Source: Pyronema omphalodes
Taxonomy: Eukaryota; Ascomycota; Pezizomycetes; Pezizales; Pyronemataceae
NCBI GenBank assembly: GCA_024516155.1
Contig: JAJJXM010000047.1
Span: 1 to 64,000 of the forward strand
DNA: 64,000 nt
Direction: 5' to 3'
The number at the start of each line of letters is the position of its first letter. Within the stretch, counting starts at the first letter, position 1. This document shows, in pieces, positions 1-10,123 of this stretch. Position numbers and translations under genes: made by a program. A model generated the notes under the pieces. It was given only the letters and a program-made list of their open reading frames with translations, had not been told where the DNA came from and did not search any database.

Positions 1-1648
1 ACACCCTGACTCCATCCATGCTCAAAAAGAAGGCCACATCGGTGTCCTTATCCAGTATTCCCTTGGCTTGGAGGCGCCCACAGAAGTCACCCGACCAGAA
101 ATCTGTCCTGGAACCTGTCCCCCGGTCCGAACAAGCTGAGTTCCGATAGTGCAGCATTTCTGATGCACGGTCCTTGTTTGCCCATGATAGTCGTAACCGG
201 TGGGTGATAGGAATATATATATGCCGGGCATATGGTACCCGGCAATTGTCAGCGCCGCCTGTTTCCTTCCATCGTGCATGGCCGCATATCAGGCAACTGT
301 TGACATCTGGATATGACATGAAGGACATGCATGAATTTGCACAACAGTCATGATAAATTGCCTTGAGGCCAGTTCTTTCCTCGACTGACTTTCTAACGGT
401 CCGCATATCATGAGGGCCATGGCCCAGTGCATCAAGAGTTTCCTTGATTTCATGTTCCTGCCGTCGTGGTGTGTGATACCGTGTATAGATGTCCCATAAT
501 GCGAATGACAATATTTCCCTATCAGTAAGGTGATCACCGTAAACATCGTCATAATTAAAATCATATCCATCCGTAGTTGACTGGGCATAGATCGAATCAG
601 ATGTTTCGGGCTCAGAGTCCCAGTTACTTTCATCGTCCGATGTTGTTATTTCATCCTCTGAAGCCGATACATATCCAGAATTCATTTGACCCCATGATTG
701 TTGCTCTTCGTCTGCAAAATGGTCGTTGGGTTCAGATGACAGCACGCCATTGGATTCACAGTAAGTTATTTGCGCATCAATCAGGCCGGGTGCCAAATTC
801 ATTTCCAACCCTGGTCCGACAGTATCTTCAATCGCTTGATTTGTATTTTGCATTGAGTCTGGCGTATCGCCGTTCACTAAGTCTGGGCTCACCATTGAGC
901 TCAGCATTTCAGTAATGTCTGAGTCAGGCATGTCGATGTCTTCCAAGGTCATAATGTGCCTGGAAACTGGCATCTCCCCGTCTACTTCCTCCGGCATCTC
1001 CCCCTCCACCTGCTCCGGCATCTCCCCTTCAATTTCCTCCGGCATTTCCCCTTCGATTTCCTCCGACATATACACCCTGGCAACTGGCATCTCCCCCTCC
1101 ACCTCCTCCGGCATTTCCCCTTCAATTTCCTCCGGCATTTCCCCTTCGATTTCCTCCGACATATACACCCTGGCAACTGGCATCTCCCCCTCCACCTCCT
1201 CCGGCATTTCCCCTTCAATTTCCTCCGGCATTTCCCCTTCGATTTCCTCCGACATATACACCCTGGCGACTGGCATCTCCCCCTCCACCTCCTCCGGCAT
1301 TTCCCCTTCAATTTCCTCCGGCATTTCCCCTTCGATTTCCTCCGACATATACACCCTGGCGACTGGCATCTCCCCCGCCACCTCCTCCGGCATCTCCCCT
1401 TCAATTTCCTCCGGCATTTCCCCTTCGATTTCCTCCGGCATTTCCTCCTCGACAAAGTCTGGCATGTCCTCTTCAACAAAATCCGGCATGTCCTCCTGCT
1501 CTAATTCCGGCATACCCCCAACCACCTGGCTCAGTTGTTCTGCATTTCGAAGTGCAAGATGGCGCTGCCACTCTGCTCGAGTTGTTACGACATGGCCATT
1601 TGGGGCAAACGAACAACAGCAAGTTCTTCGGAAAGGTTGTCTGGACAT
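1..1648 (-). CDS. Tnp2/CACTA-like DNA transposase, N-terminal 549 residues (runs off left edge)
   Basis: One reading frame is open without a stop from an ATG at 1648 to the left edge. It starts with a Cys-rich N-terminus (CCCSFAPNGHVV followed by EWQRH), then an acidic repeat block (residues about 60-230), an acidic linker, and a region with ILSFALWDIY, then YHDCCANSCMSF and a second Cys pair CLICGH about 10 residues later, then a FWSGDF segment and FFLSMDGVRV. This order (helical segment, CxxxC plus CxxC zinc site, start of the catalytic region with a Ser/Met-Asp-Gly motif) is that of fungal transposases of the Tnp2 (En/Spm, CACTA) group. Such proteins are usually around 1000 residues, so the catalytic core lies outside the window. 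The frame is intact, so the element may be young. The assignment rests on recognition of the zinc region. A KDZ-type transposase is the main alternative. Confidence 0.8.
   Translation of the reverse strand, partial: MSRQPFRRTCCCSFAPNGHVVTTRAEWQRHLALRNAEQLSQVVGGMPELEQEDMPDFVEEDMPDFVEEEMPEEIEGEMPEEIEGEMPEEVAGEMPVARVYMSEEIEGEMPEEIEGEMPEEVEGEMPVARVYMSEEIEGEMPEEIEGEMPEEVEGEMPVARVYMSEEIEGEMPEEIEGEMPEEVEGEMPVARVYMSEEIEGEMPEEIEGEMPEQVEGEMPEEVDGEMPVSRHIMTLEDIDMPDSDITEMLSSMVSPDLVNGDTPDSMQNTNQAIEDTVGPGLEMNLAPGLIDAQITYCESNGVLSSEPNDHFADEEQQSWGQMNSGYVSASEDEITTSDDESNWDSEPETSDSIYAQSTTDGYDFNYDDVYGDHLTDREILSFALWDIYTRYHTPRRQEHEIKETLDALGHGPHDMRTVRKSVEERTGLKAIYHDCCANSCMSFMSYPDVNSCLICGHARWKETGGADNCRVPYARHIYIPITHRLRLSWANKDRASEMLHYRNSACSDRGTGSRTDFWSGDFCGRLQAKGILDKDTDVAFFLSMDGVRV
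962..1468 (-). repeat. 93-bp in-frame tandem repeat inside the transposase gene
   Basis: About five head-to-tail units with a 93-bp period; the anchor tacaccctgg recurs at 1071, 1164, 1257 and 1350. Each unit encodes 31 residues: three 8-residue subrepeats of the type EE(I/V)EGEMP followed by VARVYMS. The first and last units are degenerate (VSRHIMT replaces VARVYMS at the end). The period is a multiple of three, so copy number can change without shifting the frame. The repeat also leaves the other frames open, which creates spurious basic and His/Leu-rich reading frames on both strands. Confidence 0.95.
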
Positions 1649-1799
1649 AGTCTGTTATTTTTTATTTTTATAGTCCCTAGCGGAGTTATCAGCTCATATT
1701 CAATCATTCCATTGATTCAGCGCAGCGTAAAATTCAACGCAAAGAAAGTGCTATTCAAAGTACAACGCATATACCGCTGAAGATAACTGTGGGATGTAC

Positions 1800-2480
1800 T
1801 GCTGAGTTACCACCAATTCAACTTTTGTTAGCATTTTTAGGCCATTCTACACAAAGGACGATAGGAAGTAAGCCATACCTTGACAATTTCCTGTGCCAGC
1901 CAGCATTCCACCAGTAAGAGTCCCATACCATGTTCTTGGTACGATCAGCCGGATCTCCATTATAGTCCAGCATCTTAAGGTAGTCTCCTACAAATGCTTC
2001 GAGCGTTTCTTGGTTTTTATTTAGGTCCTTGTCTTCCTCGCCGGGGAAGCGTCCGATTGTCGAATAGTACTCCTGGAAAGCACAGATCGCGATGTAATCA
2101 TGCATTAGAGACTCTTCGTTGTTCCAGTTATCAAATGCGTCAATGACTGTTTGTTGATGGCGAATATTCAGGGGCGAATATTCAGGAGAGAGAGGTCGGT
2201 AGTTGATACGGCGGATGAAATCGGAATGCTTGGTGAAAAGTGATACTTCTTCAAGGGTAATTGATTTAAGGCCCCCCGGATAAGGGACGTAACCCAGCAC
2301 CTTGTTGAGGGCTGTCACGAAACTGCCGGACAGCATTGGCAATGATCCAGAAGTTCTCCAACTAGATTAAAATTAGCCAAAGTCATTGTGACGAGCAAGA
2401 TATACATACATCTGCAGTAGGGGTGATGCACACAGGGTCTTCCAAAACCTCCTTCGTATCTGATGAGATCTCTGCCTGTT
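1800..2480 (-). pseudogene. NEDD8-activating enzyme E1 regulatory subunit (ULA1/APPBP1-like), middle and C-terminal remnant
   Basis: Read on the minus strand, a segment ending in the codons for PTAD is followed by a well-formed intron (GTATGT donor, GCTAAT branch, CTAG acceptor, about 2353-2400). Splicing joins it in frame to LENFWIIANAVRQF, typical of the ULA1 helical region. The frame then breaks. Another frame carries a stretch beginning TLEEVSLFTKHSDFIRR and later IAICAFQEYYSTIGRFPG, matching the later ULA1 region with the RFPG-type turn. Near 1900 the TLTGGM and AQEIVK pieces of the C-terminal ThiF-like motif lie in different frames. There is thus an internal deletion of perhaps 80 residues and at least two frameshifts. 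The family adenylates and activates NEDD8 as the partner of UBA3. This copy cannot make that protein. Confidence 0.65.
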
Positions 2481-3515
2481 TGAGGTTCTTCATGACAATA
2501 TCATACTGCGGCTTTGATTTTGACTGTTTTCCGTCTGTAGGAGCCTGGCTACCCCTGCGACCCGTTGCTCCACCCTCCTTCGATTCAGCCACTTCAACAC
2601 TTGGATTCTTTGTCGTAGCATCGTGGTTGCTGACTGTAGACTGTCGTTTTTCTGACTGATTGACATAAACGTAATTCGGCAATACAACTCCCTTCTCAAC
2701 ATCACCTGATCCTTGGCTATTACGTTTCTTGCTCGCATCATCAACCTCTTTGATGTATGGTGTCATGGATAAACGTCCTGCCCACTTCCGTTGTCCACTC
2801 ACTGTCTCATCCAAGCATCTATAGAGTTGAGTTGCCTGGAGTCCAACGGTGTGCAAGTTGAGGCGATTCAAAGGTCCATGATTGTCGGAGTGTGGTGCAG
2901 GTTGGAAACCGAAGCGACGGACAGTAATCAGGAGCCATACCACTGCACAGATAATCGGCGTGATAATCAACACGAGAATAGATAATGCGGCGACTTCGCT
3001 GGTTTCAAGGATGATATCCGCATTTTCGTAGGGAACGACACCGTTGACGGCAGCAAGATTTGGGATGTCGAGTCCTGAATATTTGATAGCTGAATAGAGA
3101 AGAGGGATATTACGGACGGCCTCGCGGGAGTATAAGAATGAGAGAGCAACTAGTTTGAACATATCCTCCGTCATGTTGGCCTGACTAACGTCGAATGTGC
3201 CAGCAGGTGGGTCGTAGAATACTGCTGATGCCAGACTGTTGTAACCAAGATTCCGTGTAAGTTGAACAAGTGTAGCTGTGCCAAATTCTGTCGCCAAAAC
3301 ATCATCTCGTAGGAATTTGGAAATTCTGAGACCAGGAAGGTTTTGCAGGAGCCCGGCATTTTTAACAGTTACACCATTAAGAGTAAATTCGTCATGCTAA
3401 TCCGTAAAACAATCGACCATCCGAGCGAATGTACGAGAAATGTAGGAATCTCCGGTGATAGCTGGAGAATATCGGAAATAGAAAAAGGTGAGACGATAAT
3501 TGCTGGGTTTGAAGA
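2480..3515 (-). pseudogene. C-terminal fragment of an unidentified membrane protein, embedded between ULA1 pieces
   Basis: The minus-strand frame can be followed from about 3515 with one in-frame TAG near 3398: the segment RMVDCFTD, stop, HDEFTLNGVTVKNAG reads through in one frame. It continues with an ectodomain-like stretch, one strong transmembrane helix (ALSILVLIITPIICAVVWLL, about 2945-3005) and a Ser/Gln-rich basic tail. The topology suggests a single-pass protein with a short cytosolic tail. I do not recognise the family. The nonsense codon, the missing N-terminus and the ULA1 sequence on both sides show that it is a captured or rearranged fragment. The boundary with ULA1 sequence at its 3' side is approximate (2450-2500). 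Confidence 0.55.
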
Positions 3516-3523
3516 GCTCCGGC

Positions 3524-3955
3524 CTACTTGACAGCAAGTTTGAAAGGCTCTAGATCTCGAATCAGCTTAGAATGGTAATAGAATACCTTCAAATAGACAC
3601 AAACATCGTTCATAAAAGCACCCTTAACGTCTGGGTTCAACTCTTCAAGCAGAGCAGCCGTTCGCTCTGCGCGGGATTTTCCAACACTCTCCTCATCGAG
3701 GAAGAAATTTGTGCCCAGATCCGCCTCAGTAAAAATTTTGTCGTCAATGATAGTCAATTCTCCAACGCTTGGAAGAACAAGGTTCTTGAGAATCTCGCAT
3801 CCAGTAGCTGATGCTCCAAACAGCGCGATGTGAGCTGCCTCAAGTCCGGGAATTTTCCAATCCTTGAAAGAACAAGGTTCTTGAGAATCTCGAATCCAGT
3901 AGCTGATGCTCCACGAACGTTTGCCGGAGTAGGTATACGGACCAGTCGAACACAA
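3524..3955 (-). pseudogene. ULA1/APPBP1-like N-terminal (ThiF/adenylation) remnant
   Basis: The minus strand encodes EAAHIALFGASATGCEIL, then KNLVLPSVGELTIIDD, then EADLGTNFFLDEESVGKSRA and LLEELNPDVKG. This is the Rossmann-type nucleotide-binding N-terminus of the NEDD8 (and SUMO) E1 regulatory subunit. The usual following segments are missing: after about 130 residues the frame ends at a TAG next to the membrane-protein fragment. Upstream of the motif the coding sequence is broken by a partial direct duplication (3775-3913), and no initiator region of the family is present. With the remnant at 1800-2480 it shows that one ULA1-like source gene contributed both ends of the mosaic. Confidence 0.7.
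3775..3913. repeat. Imperfect 44-bp direct duplication offset by 95 bp
   Basis: The 44-bp stretch starting gaacaaggttcttgagaatc at 3775-3818 recurs at 3870-3913 with one difference (c to a). It lies inside the ThiF-like remnant and duplicates the codons for the GASATG/EILKNLVL region, which disrupts the N-terminal end of the remnant. Confidence 0.9.
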
Positions 3956-4693
3956 GCCAAAACGGGTTGAATTGATTGAGAATAGGTTGAGGTCTCCTTA
4001 GGAACGCATTTCCAGGCAATACACAAACGGCGATTTCCTGTTGTCGAGGGTCTTGTGCTGGGGGGGGGGGGGGGGGGGGCGTAGGGTAGAGGTGATTTTG
4101 AGGGGGAAAACATTGTTCATAGGGATTGAACTCACCAAATCGATGATATAACGCTGCGAACAAGGGGACGTAAAAGCTGAACATCTGGTGGTGAGCTCAG
4201 GGAGCTTTGAGCGAGCACATTCTTGGCCCGCTTCTTCCACCTACTGCTCCACATGCTGCCGCCGCCCTCACTTCAAAGCCAAAGAAGCTTCCGGTGAAAC
4301 TAGTAGGCGAGAGATGAGGCGCGTTGACGAAATTGGAACAGGAACGGGCACTAGCTGTCAGAGTTGTGAACCGAGAAGAGGTGGACCGCCGCCGGGACAT
4401 AATCAACACGGAGCCAATGATGATCAGTAGGTGACGCCCCTGGTGGGGGTGAATCTTGATTCCTCTCGATGGAGAAAAATTTGCATACTAAAACGTCACA
4501 GGTAAACGGAGAACTCGACCTCGACAGCTAAAAGCTTGTTGAAACCGGTTTCCAAAACACCGAAATCAACACTGTCTCGACTTATATCCTCAACGCCCAC
4601 CGCGCAACAACACACCCATCACGAAAAAGCTACCAAATTTTTTCCCACGATTATCACACCTACTACCCCAAAAAAACCACACGATACCAAACG
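3956..4693. other. Intergenic spacer with a 20-nt poly-G tract
   Basis: Holds an uninterrupted run of 20 G (4060-4079) and no gene that I can support. A short minus-strand frame starting at 4409 has an Arg/Ser-rich, mitochondrial-presequence-like N-terminus but ends without recognisable content. The right part (about 4440-4693) is the presumed promoter and leader of the gene starting at 4694. Confidence 0.5.
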
Positions 4694-6318
4694 ATGTCGC
4701 ACCACGAATACCCAATGGACCCAGAGCTATTCGATGCTCTGCCCCCGGACTCCATTCCCAGCTCAGCAACATTCGTCGATAACCCCGGGACCACCCTGCA
4801 ACCCTCCGGTGTTCATCAACCACCCACTAAAACAGGTGACGACCAAGACATCGACAACCGCCGATACCACCTGAACAAAGCTATGGGGGTTGACCCGTCC
4901 TGTCGCCTAGCTGTTCAAGCCCGGCGTTATGAGGTCTCAAAGCACCTAGAACTGAATTTCCAAATTCAACTAGACCGGGTATATGCTCAATGGTCTCAGA
5001 AGGAATGGAATAGGGCTTTGAATGGAACATACGCAGAGTTCCGGAAAAGATATGGCTGGTCGAAGCATGTGTGCGAAATGGTCTTGAAATCCATCTGTTC
5101 AGACACCGCTCGGAACCGAAACTCGAAGATAAAGAAACAACAAACACGGGCACAGGCAAGTGCATCCAGCATAACCAAGATAAACTCTGTGCCTCAAAAG
5201 CACGAAGGTCTAGGCGGCCGAACCACTAAGAGGAAGTTCTATCTGCGGAGACCAAACCGTCCCAAACAGGTAAGATCGTTGATTGTTAATGCTTTATGGA
5301 TAAGAGTGCTAAACATTATCAGAGTGACAAAGCGACAAGCAATACAGCTGCTCAACATCATGCTGAGCCCGAGTGCCCCTCCCCTTCGATCCAATCTTCA
5401 GCGGAAGATGCTGTCCCGACAGGAGAGCCTACTGCCCCTCCGCATGAACGATTTTCCAAGAAGGATGACATGACAACAACAGAAACTGCGATTACATCCA
5501 AGACCCTCCTACTGGAGTCACTCGGGAAACTGATTGTGTCTCCAACGATCACTTGGGTCCAGTTCCAACTCTTAATGCGTCCTCACCTCCCTATCAACAA
5601 TGATCAATGTTACCTGGTCAAACCAGCTGACAAGCGGGATGTCCAATGGAGGGTTTTAGCATTCCCAGACGAATTACCTAGAGTGTTGTCCTGCAGTGAT
5701 AACCTCCTCTTCCGCAGGGCACCCCTCTCCTGGATCAATGAGGCCGAGAATCACCATGATAATAACTATGAGGTATGGGATTTCATTTCTTTCCTCCTAC
5801 CCATCACGATTCAATGGACTAATCGATTGAAGGGATTTCAAAATCTCCAACTGCTACCAGAAACCCCAACAGCTCCTCAACTGGCTTCTGAACCGGCAGG
5901 AGCAGCAGATCCTCCTAAGCGCAAGCGTGGACGTCCTGCTAGACAGACTTGTCAAGCTAGGAAGTCACAGACCATTGTTGAAGGAGTAACTGGGGAACTT
6001 CTGGTAGCCGAGGAAATTGCGAATGTTTCCCAGGATATCACCAGCAGCCAACATCGGACCTTGAGGGGCCGAGTCATCAAAAAGTCTGTCAAAACTATTC
6101 AAAATAATGACCTTCAAGCAGAAAAAAGGCTTACTAATATTCTGCAAAAGGCAAAATTAAAACTCAAAGCACAGCGTGACTGTGAGCATGAGTTTATGGA
6201 AAAAACATTTCAATACTTTCATAATTGTGAGTTAAAGTCTTTTTTTTTTAAATATGTATTAATGAGAGAAACTGAAGGAGCAATGAAAGGTTTTCATCCT
6301 CGCAGGGAATTTTTTTAG
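4694..6318 (+). CDS. AT-hook protein of unknown function (2 exons, 523 aa)
   Basis: Exons 4694-5269 and 5323-6318. The intron (5270-5322) has a GTAAGA donor, a GCTAAAC branch-like site and a TCAG acceptor, and joins in phase 0. The N-terminal half holds a conserved-looking helical segment (HLELNFQIQLDRVYAQW and KRYGWSKHVCEMVL, residues about 75-130) followed by two basic stretches (RNSKIKKQQ; TTKRKFYLRRPNRPK). Near residue 390 lies KRKRGRPARQ, a canonical AT-hook core (RGRP) that binds the minor groove of AT-rich DNA. The C-terminus is Lys-rich and helical. I recognise no other domain. A nuclear, DNA-binding role is inferred from the AT-hook and basic regions. The gene lies between a transposon-rich mosaic and an AT-rich minisatellite. 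It could be lineage-specific or derived from a mobile element. Confidence 0.75.
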
Positions 6319-6483
6319 TTGTTGGTAAATATGAAATTTTGGACTTAAGCAGAAAAAAAAACCATTTGGAATAAATGTCTAAACATGATTGTGACGAAAG
6401 AGGTTGAATGTAAATAAGAATCTCAAAAAATGCAAAGGAAATTGTAACCGATGAATAAATGTGACTTGTACACGCGTTATACA

Positions 6484-6838
6484 TAATAAATAAAGAAATC
6501 ATAAATAATGTTTAAGTGGGGTTGTAACTAATAAATAAATGACGTTTAAATGGCATGATAAATAATAAATAAATCATGTTTAAGTGGCTTTGTAAATAAT
6601 AAATAAATAACGTTTAAGTAGCATTATAAAGAACGAATAAATGACATTTAAGTAGCATTGTAAAGAATAAATAAATGACGTTTAAGTAAATGGTAAATAA
6701 TGAATAAATGACATTTAAGTGGGATTGTAAATAATAAATAAATAATGTTTAACTGGGGTTGTAAATGATAATTAAATGACGTCTAAGTAGCATTTTAAAT
6801 AAGGAATAAGTCACATTTAAGTAGAATTGTAAATAAAA
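6484..6838. repeat. 34-bp AT-rich minisatellite, about 10 units
   Basis: Consensus near aataaataaatgacgtttaa followed by gtagcattgtaaat. Units are 33-34 bp except the first, which is longer, and they diverge at several positions. The array starts about 165 bp after the stop codon of the AT-hook gene, so it may lie in that gene's 3' region. Units contain repeated aataaa strings that resemble polyadenylation signals. Confidence 0.9.
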
Positions 6839-9656
6839 CGTAAACGTGAATTAAATAGATGGTAAGAAATACCCAATAACATTATAAACAGGTAATAAAC
6901 CTGGATTACGATTTGGTGGGGAAATTTCGAGATTTATTCATGATTTATGCACCGATTTTATAACCATCTCATGAACCATAGGGCGTGCCAGTGGTCTAGC
7001 ATAGCGTGAAATCGCTAATCGTTGATGAATAGCAGTGACTAGATTTAGATCAATGGCACCGTGGTGTTCGGGCGGGACTCGCAAAAGTGCCGTTTGAAGT
7101 TTTGATAACCCTAGCACGCTTTATCCCTTCGTTCTTTTCTGCCTGTTCGATGCTCTTTCTGGAAAAGCGGCAGAGGCAGGTACAACTGCAAATGCTGGAT
7201 CCCTGGATTTTCTTTTATTTTCTTCCTTAGCAACACGGAGTCGAAACGTCAGGACATCAGCCAACACAGCTCAGCAGAGTTTTTCCATCTGAGATTGATT
7301 ATCCAGACAACCTCGGCCTGTCATTGTCAACGAATCAAAAGTGGCATCCAATCTCTTCAGCAAATTCTAGATGAGCCTTCAAACCTCAATGCCTGTCTTG
7401 ATACATCACATGGAATGGCATCATGGACAAAAAACACATAGACACACCTCTGATAGGTTGGTTGGATATTTGTGGAAAATTCTAGTGGTGTGAAGCTGCT
7501 GACCGTACCTGCACATCTTCCAATGAATGAAAACGGATCTTGTCGAACCTAACGACAGAAAGAAGTATCAAGACAACGCCTGTCAAAAAGTAAGGTGTTT
7601 GCACTTTAAAAACGAATGGCGTGGGGCAGCTCGGATATCGAAGTGCAGTTATCTGTGCGCCCACAAATTTGTTGTCCCCTTTTTATGGACCTAATGCGAT
7701 GAATATGATTTGCTTTGCCTGGCCCTCTAAACTGTGCCACCAGAGGATGTGCAACGTTGTTCAACATATGAGTAGATCTTGAAACGGAGTGCATTCGAAT
7801 CCCAGGATCTGGCCGCATGGATGCGTGTTGCAGTTTAGTTCAAAAATGTCTCCATCATGATAGCTGGCCTCCAGAACTAAATTTTTATATCACCTTTGGG
7901 CTCAAAGTTGAAGCAATAGTCCATAGCGGATACGGATGAGGTGAGCTTCTCAACATGTTTCCCAACAATCTCTATGAAGCGTTATTCACTACAGTAGAAA
8001 TGAGCAGCAAAAGAGGGGTTCTCGCGATTGTATCCCAATTAGACTGGTCCAGATGGTTGGGTATTCGAAAAAGCGCTTTAACGGTGGGTAGCTCTCCCAG
8101 TGACAGCCTGGCATTTCATATTTGATTTCGGATGTGTCCGCAGAGTGAGATCTAGCCCCGAGGGGTTAAATTCTGGACCATGGAAAGTTTACCTCTCTGC
8201 AGGCTTCAAATCTTTGAGTTGTTAGGCCCTATTGCAGTTGGTGGGCATCCTGTATGTCAGCTACATACTTTACTTCACGTTGCAGTTTGGAGCGCCTGGA
8301 GCCTTGCCTATAGTTCATTCATGTCATATGAAATCATGCGACAGGCTACTGATTCCAGCAAATAACCACCATTCCGGACCATTTGTGTTACAACATAGTA
8401 TTATACCGTATCTACTTGGCCAGAGTCCAGCCTTGCCTGTGCATCGTTAACCACATGGTCTCCGGCGAGATGCTTGCCTGTGGAACATATCCGAGTACAA
8501 CCATCATCCGTATGTAGTCAACTTCCGAAATTTTTCATTTGGGCGGCCCAACTATTCCAGAAACCTACTGCCTGTAATTTTTCAAATGTTTAATTAAGCG
8601 ATCGCATCGGAATTTACCTGCCGCCATCGGGAGAAGAAGTTTCTTTTCGGTTCCGCCGAGAAGCGAGATTAGGGCCCAAAGGACCCGCCGAAGACGCCTA
8701 GAGCGATCGATACGGACATGCGGACATGAAGAAAACAGCCTTTTAATCCTAAGAGCGCCTTCCACACGGCTGGCCTAGCGGAAATTAAGCATGTTTAGAC
8801 GTTCTCGATGTCGATGTTGTGGTCCACGACAATAAGTGCTGATATGACTAGTTGGCTCATCTTCTGCTGAGAGATGCTGGTGTGTAGGTACTGAAAATTC
8901 GAACGCTTCACGATATAGTATCCACTTTCGGAGTTTACTGAAAAGACCGGTATCGATATCATTCCTATAGAATGTTCGTTGAGGTTCTGGTGGCTTTGAA
9001 AATTAGGGCGGTCGGGCTTAAAAGTGGGTTATCTGCCGACATTGTCGATTTAAAGTACAGTGAAATGTGCATTCTTAAAAAATCGAACGTTCTTGCGGAT
9101 GTGTAGAGTAATGGTATGGTGGACGACACTTAGTCCGGGTAGCGTCACCCCCGACGGCGACCGCTATTTCTCCACCAGAACCCATTAAATCACGAAAATT
9201 ACTTCATCAGCTTATCGAAAACATATGTAATGGAGGTTAGTGGTAGTGTTACAAAAGGGCGCGGGTACACAAATAATTGAAGAGATACAGACCTGTTCTA
9301 ATGTTTTGATTTAACTGTTGATTGTACAGGTACAAATTCAATGACAATACGTCTCTTATCAACTCATCAAAGTATTCCAGTTTAAACAAACCAGGCATCA
9401 TCCAGCGCCTATGTAATACAGATATGCGCCGTGCGGTACGCCGTCAGTCCTTCTGTCCTCCGAACTAATCTCCGACGCGGTTATGTCGTTAAGCCAGTAT
9501 TACCACCTGTTGCATCATTCGACTGGCCGCACCTATCGATACATGAATCGTTCTACCCAAGTTAGCTATAATATAAATAGCCATACATACCAACAACCGG
9601 GCTTCAACACATCCGGGAATGTATCCATATGCATCTTATTCAACCCCTCGGGATTC

Positions 9657-9712
9657 CTCAAAATCTGGATTTGATTTGATTTGAAATTCTTGAACGTGTC
9701 TCAAAATCTGGA
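9657..9712. repeat. Tail-only retroinsertion candidate between 13-bp direct repeats
   Basis: The direct repeats ctcaaaatctgga at 9657-9669 and 9700-9712 are identical. Between them lie 30 bp beginning tttgatttgatttg, the same tail unit found at the 3' end of the LINE at 18787. The other 16 bp do not match that LINE. This may be a minimal LINE-mediated insertion or a chance arrangement. Confidence 0.45.
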
Positions 9713-10031
9713 AATCATGTGAGTATTTTGGCGTTATAGATCCCGCATGCTAGTCTCATGTGGAGAGATGTCGAGAATTCAGGTACGTACCGTCCTCCTG
9801 CATTGATCTACACGGAAAACCCTGGTTCAAGATTGAGGCTCCAAGGTATCATAAACAACCGTCAGGCACACTTCCGCCGTCAACACGCATGGTTTATTCT
9901 TCATAAGAGTCGACATGTGACCAGGTGAAGGGTTAAGGATTGAATACCTAAATTATGCGGATTTTGATGTATGATCGAGCCCTGTTCTGTATTGATAATA
10001 AGAAAATAATCTCATATAAGTTAATCCCGAG

Positions 10032-10123
10032 TCTGTCCTCGAATCTATTTATTTATTTATTTATTGAATCATACGCTGACCGAGGCCTAAAAGGCCCATG
10101 CAGGACTAATCTGTCCTCGAATC
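10032..10123 (-). mobile_element. 64-bp extreme 5'-truncated Tad-type LINE copy with 14-bp target-site duplication
   Basis: Identical 14-bp repeats tctgtcctcgaatc (10032-10045 and 10110-10123) flank a 64-bp insert. The insert starts with a tatt repeat tail and continues with gaatcatacgctgaccgagg and then cctaaaaggcccatgcagga. The same unit (atcatac, then cgaggcct, aaggcc, atgc, gga) is the 3' end of the larger LINE at 18787-19797. On the minus strand this is LINE 3' end plus A-rich tail, so the element inserted by target-primed reverse transcription with almost complete 5' truncation. Confidence 0.8.

Noticed and set aside
956..1504. Long His/Leu/Phe-rich (plus strand) and Arg/Lys-rich (minus strand) frames over the 93-bp repeat
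   Set aside because: They are shadow frames of the acidic repeat of the transposase, kept open because the period is a multiple of three.
6484..6838. Regular repeat that could be mistaken for a CRISPR array
   Set aside because: Units are head-to-tail without unique spacers, and the host is a eukaryote.
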